Source: Actinophytocola sp036555685 | GTDB taxonomy: Bacteria; Actinomycetota; Actinomycetes; Mycobacteriales; Pseudonocardiaceae | NCBI RefSeq assembly: GCF_036555685.1 | Contig: NZ_DATBKY010000264.1 | Coordinates: forward strand, 95,378 to 159,377 | DNA length: 64,000 nt | Direction: 5' to 3' | Shown here: positions 41,242 to 49,684 of the stretch, piece by piece | Numbering within the stretch: position 1 is the stretch's first letter | Layout of the letters: every line of letters begins with the position of its first letter | The notes under the pieces: generated by a model | The model's input: the letters and a program-made list of their open reading frames with translations, nothing else | What the model was told of the DNA's origin: nothing | Databases searched by the model: none | Translations under genes and position numbers: made by a program

Positions 41242-44200
41242 GCCGGGTCCCGGCGGGCGAGGCGGCGGATCGACGGCGCGGCCTCCGGCTGCGCCGACGA
41301 GCCGTCGCGCATCGAGGTGATCGTGGCTGCCATCTCCGCGACCGTCGGCGTCTCGAAGATCGCCCGCATCGGCAGCCGGACCCCGGTCGCCTCGCGGATC
41401 TGCGCGATCAGCTGCACGGCCACGAGCGAGTTGCCGCCGAGGTCGAAGAAGTCGCTGTCGGCGTGCACCGCGGTCACGCCGAGCACCGACGACCAGATCT
41501 CGGCGACCATCGCCTCGGTCGGGTTCGCGCCCGGGTCGACCGCGGCGGGCGTGGCCGGCGACTCGTCCGGCGCCGGACCGCCGCCGAGCGCCTGCCGCGC
41601 GTCGCGGGTGACCTGCTCGACCACCCACGCGAGCGACCGCGGCGTGATCACCACGTGCCCGCCGATGTCGGCCTTGAGGCTGCGCAGGAACGCGTCGACG
41701 CCCTCGGCGGGCGCGAGCCAGCGCTGGCCGGCGTCGCTCGGTGCGGCCGGCACCCCGCGTGCCGCCGGCCGCACCGAGTCCATGCGGCGCAACATGAAGT
41801 CCGTGACCGACACGAGCTCGGTGCCGTCGTCGGCGTGCACGGTGAAGCTGTCGGTCCGGATGTCCGCGGTGGGATCGGCGGATCCGAGCGTGCGGTGCAC
41901 CCACACCCGCGCGGGCAGCCGGCCGTGCGCGACCAGCCGCCCGTAGCCCATCGGCAACGCGCCGCCGCCCCCGCCGTCGAACACGAACGTCGCCTGGTCG
42001 AGCACGGCGGGGGAGAAGCCCCAGCCCGGCAGGTCGCCTCGCTGGTCCGCCGGCACTTCCAGCAGCGTGAGCTGCTCGCCGGCCGAGCGCCACACTTCGC
42101 GGACCGTGTGCCAGTGCGCGCCGTAACCGACGAGCGCGCCCGGTGGCTGGTGGCTGCCGGCCACGAGGTCGGGCCGCGCGGTACACCGGGCCCGGACGGC
42201 GTCCAGCTCGAGCGTCCCGCGCGGCACGGCGGGCCAGGCGACCGTCGCGCGACAGTAGGTCGTGCCGTCGCCGGCCAGCGTGGCCTGCGCGGCGCCGTCC
42301 GTGCGCGGGCCGATCGTGACGCGGAGGTCGGCGGACGTGCCGTCGGGGACCTCGAAGGGCTCGAGGAACAGCACGTCGGTGAGCTCGACCGGGCCGTCCG
42401 CGACGGTCGCGGCCGTGGCCCGGACGGCCTCGAGTTGCGCGGTGCCGGGCAGCACGGGCACGCCGTCGATGCGGTGCTCGTCGAGGGCCCAGTGCGTGGC
42501 CGCGGCGAGCGTGCCGTGGCCGGTCACGGTGCCGTCCTCGCCCCGGCGGATCTCCGTGACCAGCGGGTGCGCGAGCGGCTCCGCGGGTCCGCTCGCGCCG
42601 TCGCCGGGCTTGGCGCCGGGCTCGAGCATGTCCGCGAGCATGCCGACCTCGAGCCAGCCCGCCCAGCCGAGCGAGCGCACCGGCGCGCGCCAGCCGGGCG
42701 CGCACGCGTGCGCGTCGAGGTAGGCGTTCGCGGCGCAGTAGTCGGTCTCGGCGAGGCCGCCCGCGGTGCCGGTGACCGAGGAGAACAGCGACACGAAGTC
42801 GAGCTCGTCCGCGCCGAACACCGCGCGCAGCGCCACGGCGCCGGCGACCTTCGGCGCGAGCACGGCCCGCATGTCGGCGATGTCCCGGGTCTCGACCAGG
42901 CCGCCGCCCGCGATCCCCGCCGCGTGGACGATGCCGTCCAGCCGGCCGAACCGGCCGAGCAGCTCGGCGCGCAGGCTCCGCAGCCCGTCCACATCGGACA
43001 CGTCGACGGCGGCGGGAAGGACCTCGGCGCCGGCCGACTCCATCCGCCGCACGGCCCGGATGGCCCGGCCGGTGCGGTCGCGGGTGCCGTGCGAGCGCAC
43101 GTACTCGTCCCACTCCGCGCGCGGTGGCAGGCCGGATCGCGAGGTCAGCACGAGCTTCGCGCCGGTGTGCGCGACGCTCTCCCCGAGCACGAGGCCCAGC
43201 CCACCCAGGCCGCCGGTGATCAGGTAGACGCCGCCGTCCCGCAGGACATCCGGGCCGGCTTCGGGCAGCGCCACCTGGTCGAAGCCGACGGTCCACACCC
43301 GACGGTCCCGGACGGCGAGCAGCGCGTCGCCGGCGGGCCGGCCGAGCGCGCCGACCAGCTCGGCCGGCCCGGTGGCCGCGGTGCAGTCCACGTGCCGCAG
43401 CCGCATGCCCGGCACGTCGAACGGCGCCGAGCGGACCACGCCGGCCACCGTCGCGTGCTCCGGCCGGAGCAGGTCGTCGCCGGCCACGTGCTGGGTCGCC
43501 GCGGTGACCACGTCGATGTCGGCCGTGCGGCCGGCGCCGGCGAGCGCCTGCACCAGCCGCACCACGCTGAAGAGCCCGACCTGCTGCGCGGCCCACGTGG
43601 CGGCCACGTCGTCGCCGGCCGGCTCGCCCGCGAGCGACCATGCGTGCACGAACCGGCCGGGCACCTCGCCGAGGTCGGCCAGCAGCGCCGCGTAGTCCGC
43701 CGGCTCGTCCGGCCGGATCGTGTACCCGGCCGCCGTGCGGCCGTACTCCTCGCCCGGCACGACCTCGGTGACCGCGCAGCCGTACGCCCGCAGCAGCCCG
43801 GCCGTGGCCGAACCCAGGTCGTCCGCGGCGAACAGCACGCACGAGGCGGGCAGCTCGGGTGTCGCGGACGGGGGCAGCTGGCGCCAGCTCGGCACGGCGA
43901 ACCGGCGCGCCGGCGGCAGCCGGTCCTCGCCCGCCCGCGGAGCTGCTTGCGCGAGAAGCTCGGCCTGGTCGGCGTCCACCCAGTGCCGCTTGCGCTGGTA
44001 GGCGTAGCCGGGCAGCGACACCCGCCGCCCCCCGGACGGCATCTCGACGGGCACGCCGTGGGTCCACAGCTTCCCGGCCGCCGTGTACAGCGTCTCGGTG
44101 TCGCCCAGCTTGTCGGCCGGGCCGGGCAGGCTCGGCACCGCCGGCAGGCCGCCGCCGCGCGTCTGCATCCGCACGAGGCCGGCGAGCTGACGCCCCGGCC

Positions 44201-46616
44201 CGCACTCGACGAACAGCGACGGGCCGGTGGCGAGCTGCGCCGCGACGGACGCGCCGAAGCGGACCGTCTCGCGCAGCTGCCTGGCCCAGTAGCCGGGGTC
44301 GGTCGCCTGCACGGCGGTGATCGGCTCACCGGACACGGTGGACAGGAACGGGAGCGCCGGCGCGCGCCGCGGCACGGCGGCGACCGCGTCGGCGAACTCG
44401 GGCAGGATCGGGTCCATCATCGGCGAGTGGAAGGCGTGGGAGGTGCGCAGCCGCTTCGCGCTCACTTTCCTGCCGAGCCCGCCGGTGAACTCCGCCAGCA
44501 GGTCTTCGGGCCCGGCGACCACGCACGTGCCGGGGCCGTTCACGGTCGCGATCGACAGGCCCTCGGGCAGCTGCGGCGCGATCTCCGCCTCGTCGCGGGA
44601 GATCGCGGCCATCGCGCCAGGTGGCAGCGAGCCCATCAGCCGGCCGCGCGCCGCCACCAGCCGCAGCGCGTCGGGCAGCTCGAACACCCCGGCGAGCGTG
44701 GCCGCGACGTACTCGCCGACCGAGTGGCCGATCATGCCGTCCGGCCGGACCCGCCACGACTCCCACAGCCGCGCGAGCGCGTACTCCAGCGTGAACAGCG
44801 CCGGCTGGGTCAGCTCCGTCCGGGCCAGCCGCGCGTCCGCCTCCGCACCTGTGGCGAACATCAGCGTGCGGAGGTCTTCCCCGAGCTCGCCGCGCAGCAC
44901 GGCCGCGCACTCGTCGACGGCGGCGGCGAACACGGGCTCGCGCTCGTACAGCCGCGCGCCCATCCCGCCGTACTGCGCGCCCTGCCCGGTGAACAGGAAG
45001 ACGACGGCCGGCGGCGTGTCCGGGATCGTCAGCTCGTTGCGGCGCTTGGCTTCCCGCAGCGCGGCCGCGGCCTCGCCGGCGCTCGACGCGACGACGAACC
45101 CGCGGTGGGCGCGCTCGGCGCGGCCGACCCGCAGCGTGTGCGCGACATCGGCGAGCCGCAGGTCCGGCTGCGCGGCGAGGTGCTCGGCGAGCCGCTCCGC
45201 TCCCGCGGCGAGCGCGGTCGCGTCGCGCGCGGACACCCGCAGCAGCTCGGGTCCGGGGGAGGCGCCGAGATCGCGGAGTTCGCCGGGGGCGGGCGCCTCC
45301 TCGAGGATCACGTGCGCGTTGGTGCCGCCGATACCGAACGAGCTGACCGCCGCCCGGCGCGGACCGGTGTCCGGCTCCCACTTGGACAGCGTGGCGTTGA
45401 CGTAGAACGGGCTCGCGGCGAAGTCGATCGCCGGGTTGGGGCTGTCGTAGTTCAGGCTCGGCGGGATGAGCCCGTGCTCCATGGCGAGCGCGGTCTTGAT
45501 CACGCCGACGACGCCGGCGCCCTGGCTGAGGTGACCGACGTTCGACTTGACCGAGCCGACCCCGCACCACCCGCGGTCCTCGGTGCCGCGCGCGTAGACG
45601 CGGGTCAGCGCGGCCATCTCGATCGGGTCGCCGAGCGGGGTCGCGGTGCCGTGCGCCTCCACGTAGCTGATCGTGCGCGGGTCGACGTCGGCCTGCGCCA
45701 GCGCGTTGGCGATCACCGCGGCCTGCCCGTCGACGCTGGGCGCGGTGAACCCGACCTTGCCGGCGCCGTCGTTGTTGATCGCGTTGCCGAGGATGACCGC
45801 GCTCACCCGGTCGCCGTCCCGCTGCGCGTCCGCGAGCCGCTTGAGCAGCACCGCGCCGCCGCCCGAGCCCCACATCGTGCCGGTCGCGGCCGCGTCGAAC
45901 GAGCGCACGTGGCCGTCGGCCGACGCCACGCCGCCCTCGTGGTGGACGTGGCCGCGGTCCTGCGGGAACTCGATGCTCACGCCGCCGGCGAGCGCCATGT
46001 CGCACTCGCCCGCCCGCAGTGCCTCGGCGGCCATGTGCACGGTGACGAGCGACGTGGAGCACGCCGTGAACACGCCGACGCTGGGCCCGCGCAGGTTCAG
46101 CTTGTACGACACCAGCGTCGTCACGTTGTCCGACAGGTTGCCGATGCCCACGGCCATCGACGGCGTCGTGGCGAGCAGCCCGCGGTTGCGGTGCACGTGC
46201 TCCCAGCGGTAGCGCTCGGTGCCGCGGCCGGCGTAGACGCCGATGTCGCCGGCGTACCGGGCGGGGTCGTAGCCGGCGTCCTCGAGCGCGCTGTGGCACA
46301 GCTCCAGGAACACGCGGTGCTGCGGGTCGGTGACGTCGGCCTCGCGCGGGGTCATGCCGAAGAGGCCCGCGTCGAACATGTCGGTGTCCTCGAGCACGAA
46401 GCCCGCCGGCACGAGGCCGGGATCGTCCAGTTCGGACTCCGTGGCCCCGGCCGCGGCCATCCGTTCGCGGCTGAACCGCGTCAGCGACTCGACGCCGCCG
46501 ACCAGGTTCTGCCAGAACTGCGCCACGTCGGCCGCGCCGGGGACCCGCGCGGCCATCCCGATGATCGCGATCCGCTCGACCGCGCCGAAGTCGTCTGGCT
46601 CGGGTAGCTCGGTCAC
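41238..46616 (-). CDS. Single-module type I polyketide synthase (KS-AT-KR-DH-ACP)
   Basis: A 1792-residue protein. KS (~14-435) has Cys186 in 'FTACSTS', His322 in 'EAHGTATP' and His362 in 'SNVGHL', so it is complete. AT (~548-840) has Ser632 in 'GHSVGEYVAA' and the malonyl-type 'HAFHS'. A KR (structural half from ~905, catalytic half ~1125-1330) has 'LITGGLGGLG' and Tyr1293; no LDD motif. DH (~1350-1620) has His1381 in 'HRIDGVPVLPG' and Asp1540. ACP (~1690-1765) has Ser1730 in 'DLGGNSLVAV'. KR before DH is not the usual DH-KR order of modular PKSs. It makes an enoyl extension from malonyl-CoA. GTG start overlaps the upstream stop. Confidence 0.92.
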   Translation of the reverse strand: MTELPEPDDFGAVERIAIIGMAARVPGAADVAQFWQNLVGGVESLTRFSRERMAAAGATESELDDPGLVPAGFVLEDTDMFDAGLFGMTPREADVTDPQHRVFLELCHSALEDAGYDPARYAGDIGVYAGRGTERYRWEHVHRNRGLLATTPSMAVGIGNLSDNVTTLVSYKLNLRGPSVGVFTACSTSLVTVHMAAEALRAGECDMALAGGVSIEFPQDRGHVHHEGGVASADGHVRSFDAAATGTMWGSGGGAVLLKRLADAQRDGDRVSAVILGNAINNDGAGKVGFTAPSVDGQAAVIANALAQADVDPRTISYVEAHGTATPLGDPIEMAALTRVYARGTEDRGWCGVGSVKSNVGHLSQGAGVVGVIKTALAMEHGLIPPSLNYDSPNPAIDFAASPFYVNATLSKWEPDTGPRRAAVSSFGIGGTNAHVILEEAPAPGELRDLGASPGPELLRVSARDATALAAGAERLAEHLAAQPDLRLADVAHTLRVGRAERAHRGFVVASSAGEAAAALREAKRRNELTIPDTPPAVVFLFTGQGAQYGGMGARLYEREPVFAAAVDECAAVLRGELGEDLRTLMFATGAEADARLARTELTQPALFTLEYALARLWESWRVRPDGMIGHSVGEYVAATLAGVFELPDALRLVAARGRLMGSLPPGAMAAISRDEAEIAPQLPEGLSIATVNGPGTCVVAGPEDLLAEFTGGLGRKVSAKRLRTSHAFHSPMMDPILPEFADAVAAVPRRAPALPFLSTVSGEPITAVQATDPGYWARQLRETVRFGASVAAQLATGPSLFVECGPGRQLAGLVRMQTRGGGLPAVPSLPGPADKLGDTETLYTAAGKLWTHGVPVEMPSGGRRVSLPGYAYQRKRHWVDADQAELLAQAAPRAGEDRLPPARRFAVPSWRQLPPSATPELPASCVLFAADDLGSATAGLLRAYGCAVTEVVPGEEYGRTAAGYTIRPDEPADYAALLADLGEVPGRFVHAWSLAGEPAGDDVAATWAAQQVGLFSVVRLVQALAGAGRTADIDVVTAATQHVAGDDLLRPEHATVAGVVRSAPFDVPGMRLRHVDCTAATGPAELVGALGRPAGDALLAVRDRRVWTVGFDQVALPEAGPDVLRDGGVYLITGGLGGLGLVLGESVAHTGAKLVLTSRSGLPPRAEWDEYVRSHGTRDRTGRAIRAVRRMESAGAEVLPAAVDVSDVDGLRSLRAELLGRFGRLDGIVHAAGIAGGGLVETRDIADMRAVLAPKVAGAVALRAVFGADELDFVSLFSSVTGTAGGLAETDYCAANAYLDAHACAPGWRAPVRSLGWAGWLEVGMLADMLEPGAKPGDGASGPAEPLAHPLVTEIRRGEDGTVTGHGTLAAATHWALDEHRIDGVPVLPGTAQLEAVRATAATVADGPVELTDVLFLEPFEVPDGTSADLRVTIGPRTDGAAQATLAGDGTTYCRATVAWPAVPRGTLELDAVRARCTARPDLVAGSHQPPGALVGYGAHWHTVREVWRSAGEQLTLLEVPADQRGDLPGWGFSPAVLDQATFVFDGGGGGALPMGYGRLVAHGRLPARVWVHRTLGSADPTADIRTDSFTVHADDGTELVSVTDFMLRRMDSVRPAARGVPAAPSDAGQRWLAPAEGVDAFLRSLKADIGGHVVITPRSLAWVVEQVTRDARQALGGGPAPDESPATPAAVDPGANPTEAMVAEIWSSVLGVTAVHADSDFFDLGGNSLVAVQLIAQIREATGVRLPMRAIFETPTVAEMAATITSMRDGSSAQPEAAPSIRRLARRDPA

Positions 46617-49600
46617 TGGGGGCCTCCCTGATGAGATGAGCGGGCCGGGGTCCGCGGGTCGCGAACATGCAGCCGCAGCTCGGAGTAGTAGCGGCGACCA
46701 TGGGCGTCGGGCACCCACGCCTGTCCGGGCGTGGGCAGGAGCTCGGTGAGCGTGACCGGCACGTCCGGGCCGTGCTCGGTGCGGGCGGTGCGCAGCATCG
46801 TGCAGAACGCGGAGATCGACACCGGGCTGGTGAGGTCCACATAGCACGGCTTGATCTCGGTGCCGACCTTGGCGAACACCCGGTCCGGCAGGCCGAGCTC
46901 GCGGCGCAGCCGCCGCGCGGTCAGGTAGCGGTCGGCGTAGCGGTCCACGTCGGCGAGGCCGGTGGCGCCGATCGTCGTGCGCCACGTCTCCCTGGCCACG
47001 ACGAGCCGGTCGATGGTGACCCGCGGGGTGTGCCCGGTGGCGCCGACGAGCTTGTAGGCGTCGGCGGCGAACGTGCCGAGGAACTCGCCGAACAGCTCCA
47101 CGAGCGACCAGCTCCGGCCGTCCCCGTCCCGGGCGACCAGCTCGCCATCCACATCGGACACCGTCAGCGCGCTGACGGACACGACCTGCTCGCGGTCCCA
47201 CACCGGGGCCGGCGCGTGGCCGACGCGGTGGTCGCCGGGGCCGAGGAGCATGTCGGCCAGCCGCGCGGTCAGCGTCGGGAAGTCGGTGGGGTACAAGGGA
47301 ACCGTGCGGCGGCCGAGGTCGCGGTGGGCCGCGGCGACGAGCGCGGCGGGATCCGGGTGGAACTGGACGAAGAAGCCCGACGTGCACGTCAGCCACGCGG
47401 CGTGCAGCTCGCCGAGCACGGCCGTGAACTCGCCGCGCGCGAGCTCGTCCAGGCTCGCCGCGCACAGGTTGAGGTCGGGGCTGTGCAGCCGCCCGGCCGA
47501 CCAGCCCGGCCGCTGCGCCGCGAACGCCTCCGCCGCCGGGGCCGCGAGGTCGGCCGCCGCCAGATCCACGCGCGTGGTGCCCGGTGGCAGGTCGTCGAGG
47601 CCGAGCAGCCCCGCCCAGCGGCGCACGAACTCGGCCATCACCGCGTCGACCGGCCGCTCGCCGACGCCGTACACGAGTCCGTTGGCGAGGAACCAGAACT
47701 CGCCGAGCGGCACGTCCGCGCGGCCCAGCTCGGCGGCCAGCTCGCTGTACAGCTTGCGGAACGCCTCCCGGTACGCGGCCACGATCGCCCCGGTGAGCCA
47801 GCGGGCGGCACGCAGGAGGATGTCGAGCGGGGCGGCGAGCGCGGCCAGCACCGGCTCGCCGACGACGAGGTCGAGGTCCCGCTCGGTGTCCTCGTAGCAC
47901 AGGGCGCGGCCCGCGTACGTCTCGCCGGCGCGGTGGCGCGGTTCGAGCCCGGTCACCGCGGCGAACTCCGCGTCCAGCTGCTGGATCGCCGCGCGGACGG
48001 CACCCGCGTCGCCCGCCGCACCGGCCACCGCGTCGCGTGCCTTGCCGAGGCGCTCGAGGTCCGCGTCGATACGGTGCCGCACGACCTCGTCGCCGATCCC
48101 GGCGACCCAGGAGCGCAGGTGGGCCTCCGCGGTCAGGTCGTACGGCAGGTCCAGCCGCCACCGCAGCAGGCCCTGGCCGGCGAGACGCTCGGCGAGCAGG
48201 TAGACGTCGTTCTCCTTGCGCAGCCCCGAGTCCGGATCCGCGACCGCCAGCCGAGCGACCTCGTTGGCGGGCCGGCCGTCGCACAGCGCGAGCACCGCCG
48301 CGTCGGCCCGCGGCAGCCGTAGCGGCGGGTGGCCCGGGCGCGCCAGCACGCCGTCGCGCAGCTCGTGGTGCGGCTGGCGGTGCAGCGGGAACCATTGGCG
48401 GACAACGGGATCGTCAGCGTAGTGGTCGGCGAACGCGGTCAGCGCCCACCACTCGAAGTGCACCACCCGCCTGCGCACCAGGTCCGGGCCCGCCGCGCCG
48501 CGCACCGCCTCCGGGCCGCCGGTCACCGACACCCAGCAGACCGGCCCGAAGAACCCGATGCTGTCGTTCTTCCCGCAGTAGCGCGACCAGTACCGGGCGA
48601 CGATCTTCTCCCGCTCCCGGCGCTTGCTCGTGCTCGGCCCGCCCGGGTCGGCCGCGGCCAGCTTGTCCAGCGCCGTCATCGCGCCGGGGTTCTGCCAGGC
48701 GACCGCCTCGCGGAACGCGGGGTCGGCCGCGACTCCGGCGAGCCGCGCACCAACCGCACGGGCGGCGTCGTCGAACGCGGCCAGGAACTCCTCCCGGCCG
48801 GCCGCGCCGTCGAGGTGCGCGTCCGCCACGGTCGCGCACTCCGGGACGGCGAGCAGATCCAGCCCGTCGGCGGGGAATCCGGCGGAACGCAGCATGCCCG
48901 ACGACCAGACCTCCCACTCGGTGCCGGGCAGCGGCACGAGCCCGACGCCCGGGGGCTCGAGGGCCGCGGCGAGGTCGGTCGCGACCAGCTCGGTGACCTG
49001 CGGCGCGGCCGACTGGAAGAAGAAGTGGTCGCCGGCCAGCACGTGCGTGCGGCACGACGCGGTCGTGTGCCGCGCCCACTCGCCGGCCAGCTCCGGGCGG
49101 GTCACCTCGTCGCGCTCGCCGGCCAGCACGACGAGCGGGACGTCCAGCGGCGGCTCGTCGATGAGGACGTAGTCGTGGTACCACGTGAGGTCGTACCGGA
49201 TCACCGGCAGCATGAGCGCGACCAGCTCGGGGTGCGTGAGCACCTCCGGCGGCACGCCGCCCATGTCCCGGATCGCCGCGATCAGCTCGTCGTCCGGCGC
49301 GAGCGCGACGGCGGACAGCGGGTCGCGCTGGTGCGGCGGCCGGCACGCGCCGAGGTAGAGGCGCACGGGCAGCTGTGCGCCGCGGCGGCGCAGCTCGCGG
49401 GTCACCTCGAACGCGATCCGCCCGCCGAGGCTGTGCCCGTAGAAGGCGAACGGCCGGTCGGCCGCGGCGCGCACGGCGTCGGCGATGGCCGCGATGTCGA
49501 TCGACGGCACCTCGGTGATCCGCCGCTCCCGCCCGGAAAGGGCGAGCACCCGGACCTCCACCGTGGACGGGAACAGCCGGGGCCACGTCCGGTACGCGGT

Positions 49601-49684
49601 CGGCCCGCCGCCGGCCGGGGGGAGGCAGAACAGGATCGCGGCCGCGCCGGGGCGCGGCACCGGGACGACGAACTCGTCAGCCAT
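46613..49684 (-). CDS. Thioesterase fused to LanB-like (lantibiotic dehydratase-family) domain
   Basis: A 1023-residue fusion. Residues ~1-240 are a type II thioesterase: 'CLPPAGGGPTAYRTW', Ser85 in 'FYGHSLGG', Asp192 in 'LAGERDEV', His220 in 'AGDHFFF'. From ~252 ('LPGTEWEVW') to the end is a ~770-residue domain like that of the next gene, with 'RYCGKNDSIGFFGPVCWVSV' (cf. the N-terminal Lant_dehydr motif), 'LARGEFTAVLGELHAAW' and 'VGTEIKPCYVDLTSPV'. No LanB elimination domain is recognisable as separate. It overlaps the upstream gene by 8 bases and the PKS by 4. Whether it dehydrates, acylates or condenses is unknown. GTG 49696 is an alternative start. Confidence 0.8.
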   Translation of the reverse strand: MADEFVVPVPRPGAAAILFCLPPAGGGPTAYRTWPRLFPSTVEVRVLALSGRERRITEVPSIDIAAIADAVRAAADRPFAFYGHSLGGRIAFEVTRELRRRGAQLPVRLYLGACRPPHQRDPLSAVALAPDDELIAAIRDMGGVPPEVLTHPELVALMLPVIRYDLTWYHDYVLIDEPPLDVPLVVLAGERDEVTRPELAGEWARHTTASCRTHVLAGDHFFFQSAAPQVTELVATDLAAALEPPGVGLVPLPGTEWEVWSSGMLRSAGFPADGLDLLAVPECATVADAHLDGAAGREEFLAAFDDAARAVGARLAGVAADPAFREAVAWQNPGAMTALDKLAAADPGGPSTSKRREREKIVARYWSRYCGKNDSIGFFGPVCWVSVTGGPEAVRGAAGPDLVRRRVVHFEWWALTAFADHYADDPVVRQWFPLHRQPHHELRDGVLARPGHPPLRLPRADAAVLALCDGRPANEVARLAVADPDSGLRKENDVYLLAERLAGQGLLRWRLDLPYDLTAEAHLRSWVAGIGDEVVRHRIDADLERLGKARDAVAGAAGDAGAVRAAIQQLDAEFAAVTGLEPRHRAGETYAGRALCYEDTERDLDLVVGEPVLAALAAPLDILLRAARWLTGAIVAAYREAFRKLYSELAAELGRADVPLGEFWFLANGLVYGVGERPVDAVMAEFVRRWAGLLGLDDLPPGTTRVDLAAADLAAPAAEAFAAQRPGWSAGRLHSPDLNLCAASLDELARGEFTAVLGELHAAWLTCTSGFFVQFHPDPAALVAAAHRDLGRRTVPLYPTDFPTLTARLADMLLGPGDHRVGHAPAPVWDREQVVSVSALTVSDVDGELVARDGDGRSWSLVELFGEFLGTFAADAYKLVGATGHTPRVTIDRLVVARETWRTTIGATGLADVDRYADRYLTARRLRRELGLPDRVFAKVGTEIKPCYVDLTSPVSISAFCTMLRTARTEHGPDVPVTLTELLPTPGQAWVPDAHGRRYYSELRLHVRDPRTPARSSHQGGPQ

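Noticed and set aside
40956..46607. 1883-codon plus-strand ORF opposite the PKS
   Set aside because: It is the antisense shadow of the PKS gene, rich in Arg/Gly/Ala without domains. High GC at third positions keeps the opposite frame open.
41238..46616. Enediyne PKS
   Set aside because: No ACP between AT and KR, no terminal phosphopantetheinyl transferase domain, and none of the enediyne accessory genes.
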